A DNA stretch of 64,000 nt from Candidatus Gastranaerophilales bacterium (lineage in GTDB: Bacteria > Cyanobacteriota > Vampirovibrionia > Gastranaerophilales > Gastranaerophilaceae). The notes beneath the pieces were generated by a model. It did no database searches. It had not been told where the DNA came from and saw nothing but the letters and a program-made list of their open reading frames with translations. A program made the translations under genes and the position numbers. Position 1 is the stretch's first letter; each line of letters starts with the position of its first letter. The DNA lies in NCBI GenBank assembly GCA_944324435.1, contig CALUWH010000007.1, positions 1 to 64,000 on the forward strand. The letters are read 5' to 3'. This document shows, in pieces, positions 7,049 through 15,789 of this stretch.

Positions 7049-8725
7049 ATGGGAATATTATCAGAGTTAAGAAATTTCGCCTGCGAAGTTTTAGGAATTG
7101 ATATGGGAATTCCTAAACCACGCAAAAGCGAAGATATATCTAAAGAGGCTGTCATACAGTGTCAGAATGTTGAGCAGCCCGGTGATAAGCTGGAAATTAA
7201 TCAGCAGGAAACAAGACCAAACGGGATTGTACAAAACTTAATGGCGCTAAAAGATACTATAGAATTAAAATGTACAAAATATGGATTTGATGGGACAGAT
7301 TTATTAAAAAATGGGCTTCTCGGAAAAATAACCGGACTTTCGGACGAAATGCTGAATCAGCTTTCAGACGGAGACAAACAAAAGCTTTTAGGATGTATTG
7401 ATTTAATTCTTTCAAAATTTCAAAATTATCGCAACAATGGAGAAATAAGCGAGGATGCAAATATAAATGAGTTAATTACGGAGAACGTAAAAGTTTACTA
7501 CGGTGCATTAAAAAGCGGTGTGTTTGAGGATCTGCAGGAGTATGAAGAGGCAAAAGGCGATGTTAATGCCGAACTCGGTGCAGAGTTTAAAACAATGGAC
7601 AGAGTCTCCCAAAGAGCTGTTTTAACCGGAGTGCGGCAAAAAGATGAAGCAACCTTGAAGCAAGAACTTCAAGAAGTGCAAAATCTGCCGGAAGAAGAAC
7701 GTACAGAGGCGGAGCAGAAAATACGGACACGACATCAGCACATCCAGCGTGGAAGATTTATGGATATTGTTAATGTTAATTCTTCCGAAACGGCCTTGGA
7801 ATCATTGATTATGTTGTGTTCCAATGATCTTGAAAACGGAACAGCCACAATTCTTGCAACACGTTGCAGCGCTGAAGAAAGGGTCAGAACTGCAGACTTA
7901 GCAGATTATACATTTTTTAAAGCATTAGCAGAAAATTATGACAGTGTTGGTGATACTTTATCCCAAGAAGTTATTGAACGATACACTGCCTTAATAATGA
8001 GTGCAAAATCTTCAGAAGCAGCAGCACTTTATCAGGAAGAGGTTAAACAAGACTTTAAGAACTATGAGGAAAAAATTAAAAGAGGAGAAGAGGTCCCTAA
8101 ACATTTAAAAGCTCTTTATGAAGGAAGTAAAAAAGGGATTGAACAAATTTCAACAGAATTAAAAAGAGAAATTCATCAGGAATTGAAAACAGAAGAAAGC
8201 GTGATAATACAAAATTCAAAACGTCAGGAGGCTTTGGAAGAATTTTCTGAAACAGTGATTCTTCCGGGAAATAACTATGCAGTAAATGAGAATCCTTCTT
8301 CGGCAGAACGTGAGGGAGAAGATGTAAAACGGCTTCTTGAGAATAACTATGTTGAAAAAACAAACCGAGGGGCACCCACAAAATCAAAAACTGTAACAAG
8401 TCCGATAGCAATTGCACGTGTTATTAAGCAGGAAGGGCTGCAAGAAGCTATAAAGCAATATGACACAGGAAATATTATCGAAACAATTCTCGAAGACGGA
8501 AATTTGAGACATTTACGTACCAGACTTGTGACGATTATAAAATCTGCGGATGTAAATTCATTGAGGAAAATTACCGACACCTGCTCTGACAGTGCTTTTA
8601 TCTTTATATGCAGCATTGTAAATCCGGACGATGTAGAAACCCTCAGAGAAAGCCGTGGACATTTATGTTATACTGCAAGAAAAGAAATTGAGGCTATAGA
8701 AAGTAAAGACTATGCAAGTATTTAA
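7049..8725 (+). CDS. Hypothetical large helical protein (558 aa)
   Basis: No family recognised. The protein has no signal peptide or membrane segment and is rich in Glu, Lys and Leu, suggesting a mostly helical, soluble product. Acidic heptad-like stretches (about residues 175-240 and 330-400) could form coiled coils. The middle contains several SSE(T/A)ALE and SSEAAALY-like helical pieces. GGGGAA precedes the ATG. It follows the membrane protein gene by 70 bases, and its end overlaps the next gene by 14 bases, so the products probably act together. Confidence 0.75.
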   Translation: MGILSELRNFACEVLGIDMGIPKPRKSEDISKEAVIQCQNVEQPGDKLEINQQETRPNGIVQNLMALKDTIELKCTKYGFDGTDLLKNGLLGKITGLSDEMLNQLSDGDKQKLLGCIDLILSKFQNYRNNGEISEDANINELITENVKVYYGALKSGVFEDLQEYEEAKGDVNAELGAEFKTMDRVSQRAVLTGVRQKDEATLKQELQEVQNLPEEERTEAEQKIRTRHQHIQRGRFMDIVNVNSSETALESLIMLCSNDLENGTATILATRCSAEERVRTADLADYTFFKALAENYDSVGDTLSQEVIERYTALIMSAKSSEAAALYQEEVKQDFKNYEEKIKRGEEVPKHLKALYEGSKKGIEQISTELKREIHQELKTEESVIIQNSKRQEALEEFSETVILPGNNYAVNENPSSAEREGEDVKRLLENNYVEKTNRGAPTKSKTVTSPIAIARVIKQEGLQEAIKQYDTGNIIETILEDGNLRHLRTRLVTIIKSADVNSLRKITDTCSDSAFIFICSIVNPDDVETLRESRGHLCYTARKEIEAIESKDYASI

Positions 8726-9407
8726 AAGTTTATTATACAAAATCTTGAGTATGCAGGAAAAATACCTGCGCTACCGTCTTTCAAAGACCATAGGCGTAAA
8801 AAATGTTTCTAAAAAAAAGAGACATTATTCGGACGGGTGTCTGCTTGATTTGAGCACGCTTGCAGAAAGTGAAAAACAAAAGCTTGAAGAAGAACTTACC
8901 ACAATTCTTACTGAAGCCGATTTTGAACCGGAAAAACTTTTAGAATACATTCAATCACACGGTACAAAAGTATGCAGAATAGATAATGCTTCCTCAATCC
9001 TTAACCCTATAGGTGAAAACGAAGGACTCATATATCCTGCCAAAGGAAGTAAGGCTCTCTATCTTTCGCTTGCGCTAAATAAAACATTTTCTCTTAAAAC
9101 AGATGAAATTTTTGTGTTATCAAACGGAGAGATTAATAAATACTATTTTATCTACCATTTTTATAACTGGTTTGCGTTCAAACATAATATTGCCGGCATG
9201 GATACGGAATCTCAAGAACTTTTGAAAAAATATCTTTTTGAAACTTCTGATACAAGCCGGCTGCAGCTTGCAGAGATTTATAAGCTTAAAGATGCAATCC
9301 GTCAGGACAAAGCGTCTATTGAATTTGTAATAAAGCTCTGCAGAAACTATGAAGGAGCAAAGCAAGCCCTAACCAAGTTAAAAGATGAAGGCGGAGCAAA
9401 TCTTTAG
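8712..9407 (+). CDS. Hypothetical protein (231 aa)
   Basis: No family recognised. The N-terminus is basic (RYRLSKTIG, SKKKRH) and the rest is a mixed, probably globular domain, with conserved-looking aromatic residues around YYFIYHFYNWF. The start overlaps the end of the preceding 558-residue gene by 14 bases. The Shine-Dalgarno is weak (AAAG), which fits translational coupling; an alternative start is the Met at residue 14. Its 3' end overlaps the stop of the opposing gene by 4 bases. Confidence 0.65.
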   Translation: MQVFKSLLYKILSMQEKYLRYRLSKTIGVKNVSKKKRHYSDGCLLDLSTLAESEKQKLEEELTTILTEADFEPEKLLEYIQSHGTKVCRIDNASSILNPIGENEGLIYPAKGSKALYLSLALNKTFSLKTDEIFVLSNGEINKYYFIYHFYNWFAFKHNIAGMDTESQELLKKYLFETSDTSRLQLAEIYKLKDAIRQDKASIEFVIKLCRNYEGAKQALTKLKDEGGANL

Positions 9408-9790
9408 GCAATATAATCCAAAATCGCCCCTCCGATTTCCTCGTTAGGGTCAAACCCACAGTCTTGAGGAGGATGAATTGAGTTTTTGATAAGCATTGAA
9501 ACTAATGGCCCAAATGCATCAGGGACTTTTGTCTTGCGGTATATTCCTGCAAGAAAGGTCTGAATATAAGGAGACTGCGTATTATTATACTTTGATAATA
9601 CAGGATACAATTTATCCACACCTTTTTCTCCTTTATCAAGCATTAAATTAAGCGCGTACAAATCTTCAATAACCTCTTCTTCAGACTTAGGATTCTCAAG
9701 CGAAGTCTTTATTGCGACTAAATCATTTTTGAGTCCTGTTTCATCAAAAACACAATAATTTCTGTATTGATTCGGATACGATACACTCAT
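9404..9790 (-). CDS. Hypothetical helical protein (128 aa)
   Basis: No family recognised. The sequence has short amphipathic helices (YALNLMLDKGEKGVDKLY, YIQTFLAGIYRK) reminiscent of HEAT or armadillo-type repeats, but the match is weak. It is the last gene of a tightly packed minus-strand run. It starts one base after the prepilin peptidase stop and lacks its own ribosome binding site, so translation is probably coupled. Its stop overlaps the stop of the plus-strand gene at 8712-9407. Confidence 0.6.
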   Translation of the reverse strand: MSVSYPNQYRNYCVFDETGLKNDLVAIKTSLENPKSEEEVIEDLYALNLMLDKGEKGVDKLYPVLSKYNNTQSPYIQTFLAGIYRKTKVPDAFGPLVSMLIKNSIHPPQDCGFDPNEEIGGAILDYIA

Positions 9791-9791
9791 A

Positions 9792-10700
9792 CTAAAAGTT
9801 TATATGAAAAAAGATAAAATATAAAGCTCCTGCTGTAAGTGCCGGTACATAAGGAAGGTAACTGCGATTCTCAGACTTATTAATCCCTTTTATTATAGAA
9901 ATTGCAAGCGCAATCCCCAAGCAGGCTAAAAGCGCTAAAGAGTAATAATTCTGCGCTACAGTCTTAAAGACAAGTATTGATAATATGAAAAGAACTGATA
10001 AAATGCAAGTCATCTTGTTGTTATTCTTATATTGGTTATACAAAAAAACAGGGATTATAAAAATCATCGAAGCCGCAAGCCCGTATAAAAGAACAATCCC
10101 GATATTCTGTATCCCGAACATAGCCCCGAGAGCGCCGGCAACATAAGTATCAGCCTCTCCCATCGCCCTTGATTTTATAAACAAATATCCGCTTCTCGCA
10201 ACGAGCTCCATTATTAAAACACCTGCCAAAAGTCCCAAAACCGAATATAAAACTCCGGACAAGCCGTTGTTTATAAAATTCCATAAAATACCGCCAACCC
10301 CCAGTGCTATTGCAATATTACAATCAACAAGTCGGGCTTTTATATCGGTCACTGTCATTATAATAAAACCTGAAAAGAAAAATATCATAAACAAAGTATT
10401 CCAGCTTATACCAAATTTCAAAAAGGCAGCCGCAAATGCAAACATCGTGGTTAACTCGATTATCGGGTACTGAATACTTATTTTATCTTTGCAAAAATAA
10501 CACTTTCCTCTCAGTAAAATGTATGATAATACCGGAATATTGTGCCAAAAATAAAGTCTTTGTCCGCATTTCGGGCACTTTGACGCCGGAAATACAATGC
10601 TTTCATTACTCAAAGAGCGTAGTATGACAACATTATAAAAGCTTCCAAGACATAAACCTATTATGCAAATCCAAAAAAGAATATAATGAAACCAGTCCAT
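9792..10700 (-). CDS. pilD: Type IV prepilin peptidase (PilD family)
   Basis: An integral membrane aspartic protease that cleaves and N-methylates type IV pilins and related pseudopilins. Two CxxC pairs (Cys42/45 and Cys67/70) mark the N-terminal cytoplasmic domain. The likely catalytic aspartates are Asp119 (TDIKARLVD) and Asp184 in the AMGEAD motif, a variant of the usual GxGD. Multiple membrane segments cover the remaining sequence. It directly abuts the sigma-factor gene with no gap, suggesting co-expression. The pilin substrates are not in this window. Confidence 0.92.
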   Translation of the reverse strand: MDWFHYILFWICIIGLCLGSFYNVVILRSLSNESIVFPASKCPKCGQRLYFWHNIPVLSYILLRGKCYFCKDKISIQYPIIELTTMFAFAAAFLKFGISWNTLFMIFFFSGFIIMTVTDIKARLVDCNIAIALGVGGILWNFINNGLSGVLYSVLGLLAGVLIMELVARSGYLFIKSRAMGEADTYVAGALGAMFGIQNIGIVLLYGLAASMIFIIPVFLYNQYKNNNKMTCILSVLFILSILVFKTVAQNYYSLALLACLGIALAISIIKGINKSENRSYLPYVPALTAGALYFIFFHINF

Positions 10701-11552
10701 TTAAACTCCCAAAGCATTGTCCTCAGAAGTTTTAGCAGCTATCCTGCCGGATTCTTTTTCTGAAAACTTGCCTTCCATAATCATCTTATATAAAATACTG
10801 AAGGCTTTCTTTAACCTTCTGGAGGTCTGCATCGGTGTCATATTGAAGTGCTCTGCAATTTCCTTCTGACTCATGTCCTTATAATAATACAGTTCAACAA
10901 GTTCTCTGTATTTTTCCGGTAATTTTCCAATAACATCCCTTAGTATAATTCGGGCATCTTCAAGCTCTCGTGTTTCTTCATAATTATTATCAGACAGCAT
11001 CTCTTCGTAGCTTAGACTATCAGTGTCTGTACTGTATAAATCCTCCAGCGACAGAGTGGAACGTCGTCTATCCGCTTGCAAAGCAAAATCAACTGCACTG
11101 GAAGAAATTTTTAACACTCCAGCTACATCATCGCTTGTCAGTTCATTCAATTCTTCCGGCGTAAGAGTTCTCGTAAAACTGTTTATACGATATACAAGCT
11201 CTTGAATATGTCTTGGAACTCTTATTGTATTAAGTTTATCTCGCAGATAATGCTTCATTTCACCAATAATAAGATAGCCTGCATATATTCTAAAATTATC
11301 ATTAATGTCTTTTGAATAACTGTCAATAGCTTTTAAAAGCCCGATGGCACCTGCTTGAACAAGATCCTCAACAGGGTCATAAGAACGTCTTGCAATTGTC
11401 CTTGCAATACGTTTTATAACCGGAATCATATTAGTTACAATCAGTGCCTTTGCTTTTGTACGTTGATATTTATCCTGAGAAGAGTGATATTCTTCCAGCC
11501 ATCCGGATATTAACTCGTATGTACTTTTATCTATACTCGGTCTTCTAGGCAA
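10701..11552 (-). CDS. Group-3 sigma-70 family RNA polymerase sigma factor
   Basis: An alternative sigma factor of the SigF/SigB/WhiG-like type. Region 2 is seen in DLVQAGAIGLLKAID and the following IGEMKHYLRDK...IRVPRHIQEL. Region 3 is short. Region 4 is LPEKYRELVELYYYKDMSQKEIAEHFNMT (helix-turn-helix). The frame is open up to a TTG at 11603, but I prefer the TTG at 11552 because GGAG lies eight bases before it and an extended -10 lies just upstream at 11581-11589. This gives 283 residues. Placement directly before pilD suggests a role in pilus or surface-gene expression, by analogy with cyanobacterial SigF; this is inference. Confidence 0.88.
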   Translation of the reverse strand: MPRRPSIDKSTYELISGWLEEYHSSQDKYQRTKAKALIVTNMIPVIKRIARTIARRSYDPVEDLVQAGAIGLLKAIDSYSKDINDNFRIYAGYLIIGEMKHYLRDKLNTIRVPRHIQELVYRINSFTRTLTPEELNELTSDDVAGVLKISSSAVDFALQADRRRSTLSLEDLYSTDTDSLSYEEMLSDNNYEETRELEDARIILRDVIGKLPEKYRELVELYYYKDMSQKEIAEHFNMTPMQTSRRLKKAFSILYKMIMEGKFSEKESGRIAAKTSEDNALGV

Positions 11553-11580
11553 AATACAAGCTCCAATTCGGTACAATCTT

Positions 11581-11589
11581 ATAATAGCA
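11581..11589 (-). promoter_or_regulatory. Extended -10 upstream of the sigma gene
   Basis: On the minus strand the sequence is TGCTATTAT, an extended -10. It would start transcription about 20 bases before the preferred TTG start at 11552 and would let the sigma factor be expressed apart from the upstream aminotransferase and permease genes. Confidence 0.45.
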
Positions 11590-11603
11590 CGACTGATTAT
11601 CAA

Positions 11604-12335
11604 TTACAAATAAAAGACAAGATTAATCAAGAAATCTGCTATAAGCATGTAGACTGTTGACAGCACCGCCGCTCTTGTAGTGGACTCTCCCACATCTTTT
11701 GCGCCGCCTTTTGTTTCGTATCCTTGTGTCGCGCAAACAAGCGCAATAAGGATTCCAAAAACAACCCCTTTAAAAAGGCTTATGTAAATATCTCTAGCGC
11801 TCAGCCAAAGCCATACGGAGTTAATATATCTTGCAGGATGCAGGTGAATTGTAGCATTTGAAACCAACAGCCCTCCAAGAATCCCTACCAATTCCGCGAT
11901 TAAAACAACCATCGGAACAGTTATTGCGGCAGCAAGAATTCTGGGTGAAAAATAATACCCGACAGGATCAACTTTGAGGGTTTTTATTGCATCAACCTGA
12001 GACGTAACCTGCATATTGGCGATTTCCGCAGAAATAGCAGTCCCAGCTCTTGCGCCGATTGCAAGCGCAACAAAACCCGGTGCAATTTCTCTTATCATTA
12101 CAATCGCAATAGAGCCGCCTACGTAAGCTTCTGCACCTGACATCAAAAACTGTTTAGATACCTGTATTGCAATAACCGCTGCCGAAACAAACGCAATTAC
12201 GAGTGATATAATCAAAGAATCATAACTTATAGCGGCAGCCTGCGCTATTACATGAGAAACCCGGGAGCGTCCTGTAACCAAATACAGGATGGACTTCCAC
12301 AGATTTTCCATACATTTTCCAAAAAAACTAATCAT
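11604..12335 (-). CDS. mlaE: MlaE-family ABC transporter permease
   Basis: The permease of a phospholipid (Mla-type) ABC transporter in the inner membrane, 243 residues with about five to six hydrophobic segments. The conserved core EIAPGFVALAIGARAGTAISAEIANMQVTSQVDAI is diagnostic. The partner ATPase (MlaF) and substrate-binding protein (MlaD) are not adjacent, so the transporter must be completed by genes elsewhere. The start overlaps the end of the aminotransferase gene by 8 bases. Direction of lipid transport cannot be inferred. Confidence 0.9.
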   Translation of the reverse strand: MISFFGKCMENLWKSILYLVTGRSRVSHVIAQAAAISYDSLIISLVIAFVSAAVIAIQVSKQFLMSGAEAYVGGSIAIVMIREIAPGFVALAIGARAGTAISAEIANMQVTSQVDAIKTLKVDPVGYYFSPRILAAAITVPMVVLIAELVGILGGLLVSNATIHLHPARYINSVWLWLSARDIYISLFKGVVFGILIALVCATQGYETKGGAKDVGESTTRAAVLSTVYMLIADFLINLVFYL

Positions 12336-13242
12336 ATACAGGTGTACACCAATGCTTGTATTTGTCTACTTTTCCTCTAACCACATCGTAGTAGAGCTTT
12401 GAAATCTGCCTTGTAATCTCTCCCATCTTACCATCCCCGACAGGTCTGTGGTCTATGCTTTCTACCGGAACAATCTGCGCTCCTGTTCCGCAGCAGAAAA
12501 CTTCATCTGCAATATAAAGCTCTGTTCTGTCTATTGCCCTTTCACGAACAGGAATCCCCAGTTCACGCGCAAGTTCAATTACCGTGTTTCTGGTAACACC
12601 TACCAGAATATCATCAGTAGTGTTTGAAGTTACGAGAACACCGTTTATTACAAGAAAAATATTCATAGCAGATCCTTCCGCAACCTGACCGCAATCAGAA
12701 AGAACAACCGCATCATCAAACCCGGCTTCGTGCGCGTCAGTCTTTATCAAAGCGGCGTTTGCATAAGCTCCGCTTACTTTTGCCCTTGGAGGAATCGCGT
12801 TATCTGATGTCCTCCTCCAGCTCGAAACACAAAGCTTCAAACCTTTTTCCGCCTCAAAATAGTTACCGAAAGGTGTTGTAAAGATTAAGAACGAATCCTC
12901 ATTATCCGTTAAAGTCGGCCCGACCTTGAAAGAAGATTTGTACAATGTAGGGCGGATATAAACATCTGTCTTGTATTCATTTTTCTTGAGAAGTTCTTTT
13001 GTAATATTGCAATACTCTTCAATAGAATAGGGGCTTTTCATCCACATGACCTTTGCGCTTCTCAAAAGTCTTTCGTAATGTTCTTTTACTCTAAAAGCAT
13101 ACATCTGCTCTTCATCGGGATTATAGTACGCGCGAATCCCTTCAAAAACGGAGGTTCCATAAAGAAAAGCATGAGTTCTTATTGGAATAGATGCTCTCGA
13201 GGCATCAACATATTCCCCATTCATAAATACGTATTCTGTCAT
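12328..13242 (-). CDS. ilvE: Branched-chain amino acid aminotransferase (class IV)
   Basis: A PLP enzyme that transfers the amino group between glutamate and branched-chain 2-oxo acids, 304 residues as for the IlvE type. Fold-type IV motifs are visible: HAFLYGTSVFEGIRAY near residues 24-39, catalytic Lys155 in PRAKVSG, EGSAMNIF, and GTGAQIVPVESID near the C-terminus. The ribosome binding site AGGAGA precedes the ATG. It heads a five-gene minus-strand run. A second, divergent aminotransferase of the same class lies only 0.8 kb away. Confidence 0.93.
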   Translation of the reverse strand: MTEYVFMNGEYVDASRASIPIRTHAFLYGTSVFEGIRAYYNPDEEQMYAFRVKEHYERLLRSAKVMWMKSPYSIEEYCNITKELLKKNEYKTDVYIRPTLYKSSFKVGPTLTDNEDSFLIFTTPFGNYFEAEKGLKLCVSSWRRTSDNAIPPRAKVSGAYANAALIKTDAHEAGFDDAVVLSDCGQVAEGSAMNIFLVINGVLVTSNTTDDILVGVTRNTVIELARELGIPVRERAIDRTELYIADEVFCCGTGAQIVPVESIDHRPVGDGKMGEITRQISKLYYDVVRGKVDKYKHWCTPVYD

Positions 13243-13376
13243 AATCTTCTCCTATTAAATCTATTATACACTAATAAAATCCCGGAGTAAGAATATTATG
13301 TAAACTTATGTTAAATTAAAAGGCAATTTTATAGCACTTCATGTTTTTATTTAAATATACAGTGTGGAGGTAATCT

Positions 13377-14042
13377 ATGTTTGAAGTTCAAAACGGTATC
13401 GCAAAAATTGACGGTTCAAAAGGCAAGTATGACGGCAAAGTTTCAAATCCTTCAGTTAAATACGGCAGGAATGCAGTAGAGAATTACTTTACATACCTTG
13501 AACAGCCGATTGTTGCAGACCCGATGAATGCAGCCCCAATTCTTGATTTTGGTTTAAGTCCGGATGCAGCAAAAAATAATGCGGATAAATTAGAAAAGTT
13601 TTTGAAAGAAAATGACGAATATTTAAAAGCCTTGCCTCCACTTGAATTTGAATACAGATACATGCCAACAGGTAACGTAGATAAAATGGCTCTTCTTGGA
13701 GCCGCTTATGAAGAAATGGGCAAAGTAAAAGAATTGGACGTAAAAGAATTAGACTCAAAATTTGCACCTGATACAACCTTTACCTCTGAACCCCTTGATA
13801 TAAACAAAGACGGCAAAGTTGATATTGCAGAATACTCTTCAAGCATTCTTGCAGCTGATATGTTAAGCAAATCCGATACTCCTGACTCGGCAAACATTGA
13901 CGGGACAATTAACAGAAAGGGATTTAATGCGGTTTTGGCGTACACACAAAAAAGCAACGCAGCTGCAGCAGCCGCGTTGTACTCAAAGATTTATAACAAT
14001 TATAATTTAGGCGAAGCTAAAAAAGAATTTAAGGCTGAATAA
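13377..14042 (+). CDS. EF-hand hypothetical protein (221 aa)
   Basis: A protein with one clear calcium-binding EF-hand loop (DINKDGKVDIAE, residues 141-152) and a second, degenerate loop-like stretch (DSANIDGTINRK) about 25 residues later. No signal peptide is present. The C-terminus is alanine-rich and ends in a short Tyr/Asn-rich tail. Proteins of this composition recur in gut Melainabacteria as I recall them, but no function is known. A strong ribosome binding site (GGAGGT) supports the start. The 3' end overlaps the opposing aminotransferase gene by 14 bases. Confidence 0.75.
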   Translation: MFEVQNGIAKIDGSKGKYDGKVSNPSVKYGRNAVENYFTYLEQPIVADPMNAAPILDFGLSPDAAKNNADKLEKFLKENDEYLKALPPLEFEYRYMPTGNVDKMALLGAAYEEMGKVKELDVKELDSKFAPDTTFTSEPLDINKDGKVDIAEYSSSILAADMLSKSDTPDSANIDGTINRKGFNAVLAYTQKSNAAAAAALYSKIYNNYNLGEAKKEFKAE

Positions 14043-15054
14043 CCTTAATCCATCCTTCAGGAGCTTCAATCGTACCCATCTGAATTCCTGTCAGAGTGTC
14101 ATAAAGTTTTTTAGTGACCTCACCCATTTTTTCCATACCAGATGGGAATAAAATTTCTTTTCCATGGTCAACGACTTTGCCAACAGGAGACAGAACTGCC
14201 GCTGTTCCGCATAATGCGCATTCTGCAAAGTCTTTAACCTCATCAAATCGGACTTCGCGCTCTTCTGCTTTTAAGCCCAAATAATGTTCTGCAACGTACA
14301 TCAATGAACGTCTTGTAATTGAAGGCAGAATTGTATTTGATTTTGGAGTTACAACAGTATTATCTTTTGTAACAAAGATAATATTAGCTCCGCCGGTTTC
14401 TTCAACCTTAGTTCTTGTTGCAGAATCCAGATACATATTTTCATTGTACCCCTGTTTGTGAGCGTCAACAATTGCATGTAAACTCATAGCATAATTAAGC
14501 CCTGCCTTTACATGCCCCGTACCATGCGGTGCAGCTCTGTCAAAATCAGGCACTCTTAGAGTAATCGGTTTGGCGCCTCCCTTAAAATACGGCCCTACAG
14601 GAGATGTAAACACTCTAAACTGATACTCGTTTGCAGGTTTAACCCCCATTATCGGGTCTGAACCAAACATGTACGGTCTTATATAAAGCGTCGCGCCTGA
14701 TCCATAAGGAGGAACATAATCAATATTTTTTTGAACCGTTTTAACTACGGCGTCAACAAACTTATCCTCCGGATATACAGCCATCTCTAAGCGTCTGCAA
14801 GTATCTGCCATTCGTTTTGCGTTCAAATCAGGTCTAAAACATACAACATTACCATCAACTGTCCTATATGCTTTAAGCCCCTCAAAGCAAGTTTGTGCAT
14901 ATTGAAGAACGCATGCGCATTCATTTATGACAATATTTTCATCCGTCGTTAATGTACCTTCATCCCATTTTCCGTCTTTGAAATTCGATACAAAACGATA
15001 ATCCGTTTTCATATAGCCAAATCCCAGATTTGCCCAATCAATGTTCTTTTCCAT
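14029..15054 (-). CDS. ilvE: Branched-chain amino acid aminotransferase, second type
   Basis: A 341-residue class-IV aminotransferase of the longer form common in Firmicutes and eukaryotes (BCAT type II). It carries AQTCFEGLKAYR, RPYMFGSDPIMGV, and catalytic Lys183 in GHVKAGLNYA, followed by EETGGANIIFV and CGTAAVLSPVG. It probably acts in leucine, isoleucine and valine metabolism. GGAGGAACG precedes the start codon. It is divergent in length and motif spelling from the nearby 304-residue enzyme, so the two may have opposite roles (synthesis and breakdown) or different substrates. Confidence 0.93.
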   Translation of the reverse strand: MEKNIDWANLGFGYMKTDYRFVSNFKDGKWDEGTLTTDENIVINECACVLQYAQTCFEGLKAYRTVDGNVVCFRPDLNAKRMADTCRRLEMAVYPEDKFVDAVVKTVQKNIDYVPPYGSGATLYIRPYMFGSDPIMGVKPANEYQFRVFTSPVGPYFKGGAKPITLRVPDFDRAAPHGTGHVKAGLNYAMSLHAIVDAHKQGYNENMYLDSATRTKVEETGGANIIFVTKDNTVVTPKSNTILPSITRRSLMYVAEHYLGLKAEEREVRFDEVKDFAECALCGTAAVLSPVGKVVDHGKEILFPSGMEKMGEVTKKLYDTLTGIQMGTIEAPEGWIKVIQP

Positions 15055-15153
15055 ACTCGTTCCTCCAACAATAATACAAATATTATATAATAAAAACGAT
15101 TCATAAAAACTTACAAAAACGCAAAAAAAATATTTAGAATCATTAGTATTTAT

Positions 15154-15789
15154 ATGGAAAGCAAGATAATCAACTTAACACGAAAATCACTGCCGCAGCT
15201 CTCTCCTTACTCAAGAGTTAACAGGGAATCCATAAACAATATGCCTGAAATGGTATTATCTAGAAAAATGCTTAGCGGTGATAAAAGCATTCTTCACGTT
15301 GATATGAACCATTGTACTGCAGTAAGAATTAGCGAAAAAGGTATAAATACCATTTATACCGACGCTCTGAACGGATGTAACTCTGTCGGAATTATAGCAA
15401 AAGCGCTTGATAATAAACCTGTTACGGTCTTATCTCACTATGTACCTACAAATGTTGACGGACAGACCAGAGCTATAGAAATACAACTTAATCGCTATGA
15501 CTCTTATTTGGATAAAAGTTTTACACCCAAACTCTTTTTCAACATTCGCGGCTGGAATTCCTCCGGAAAATTGGAAGCTGTTCCAAATCCTATTGTTGAA
15601 AAAGTAAAAAATATACTGAAAAAATTCTTTCCTCAGGGGATTGAAACAACAATCATACCATACCTTACAAAAATACGTCCTGCATTTTTTTCCTCTGCTA
15701 ACATATTTCAATTTGATCCTGCAGATTTAAGCAAAGTAAAAATAACATTCGTTGGCGAAAAAGAAAAGTTTCTTGATTTGAAGATATAA
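15154..15789 (+). CDS. Hypothetical protein (211 aa)
   Basis: No family recognised. The protein is mixed alpha/beta in appearance, without a signal peptide or membrane segment. Features include LSRKMLSGDKSILHVDMNHCTAV near residues 30-52 and a C-terminal half with FFNIRGWNSSGKLEAV. No Shine-Dalgarno is seen upstream of the ATG; a TAGTAT at 15144-15149 could act as a -10 only five bases away, but there is no -35. The stop directly abuts the stop of the opposing yjbQ gene. Confidence 0.6.
   Translation: MESKIINLTRKSLPQLSPYSRVNRESINNMPEMVLSRKMLSGDKSILHVDMNHCTAVRISEKGINTIYTDALNGCNSVGIIAKALDNKPVTVLSHYVPTNVDGQTRAIEIQLNRYDSYLDKSFTPKLFFNIRGWNSSGKLEAVPNPIVEKVKNILKKFFPQGIETTIIPYLTKIRPAFFSSANIFQFDPADLSKVKITFVGEKEKFLDLKI

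Noticed and set aside
15144-15156. Third leaderless gene (15154) from TAGTAT five bases before the ATG
   Set aside because: No -35 or extended -10 accompanies the box, so the promoter is not supported.
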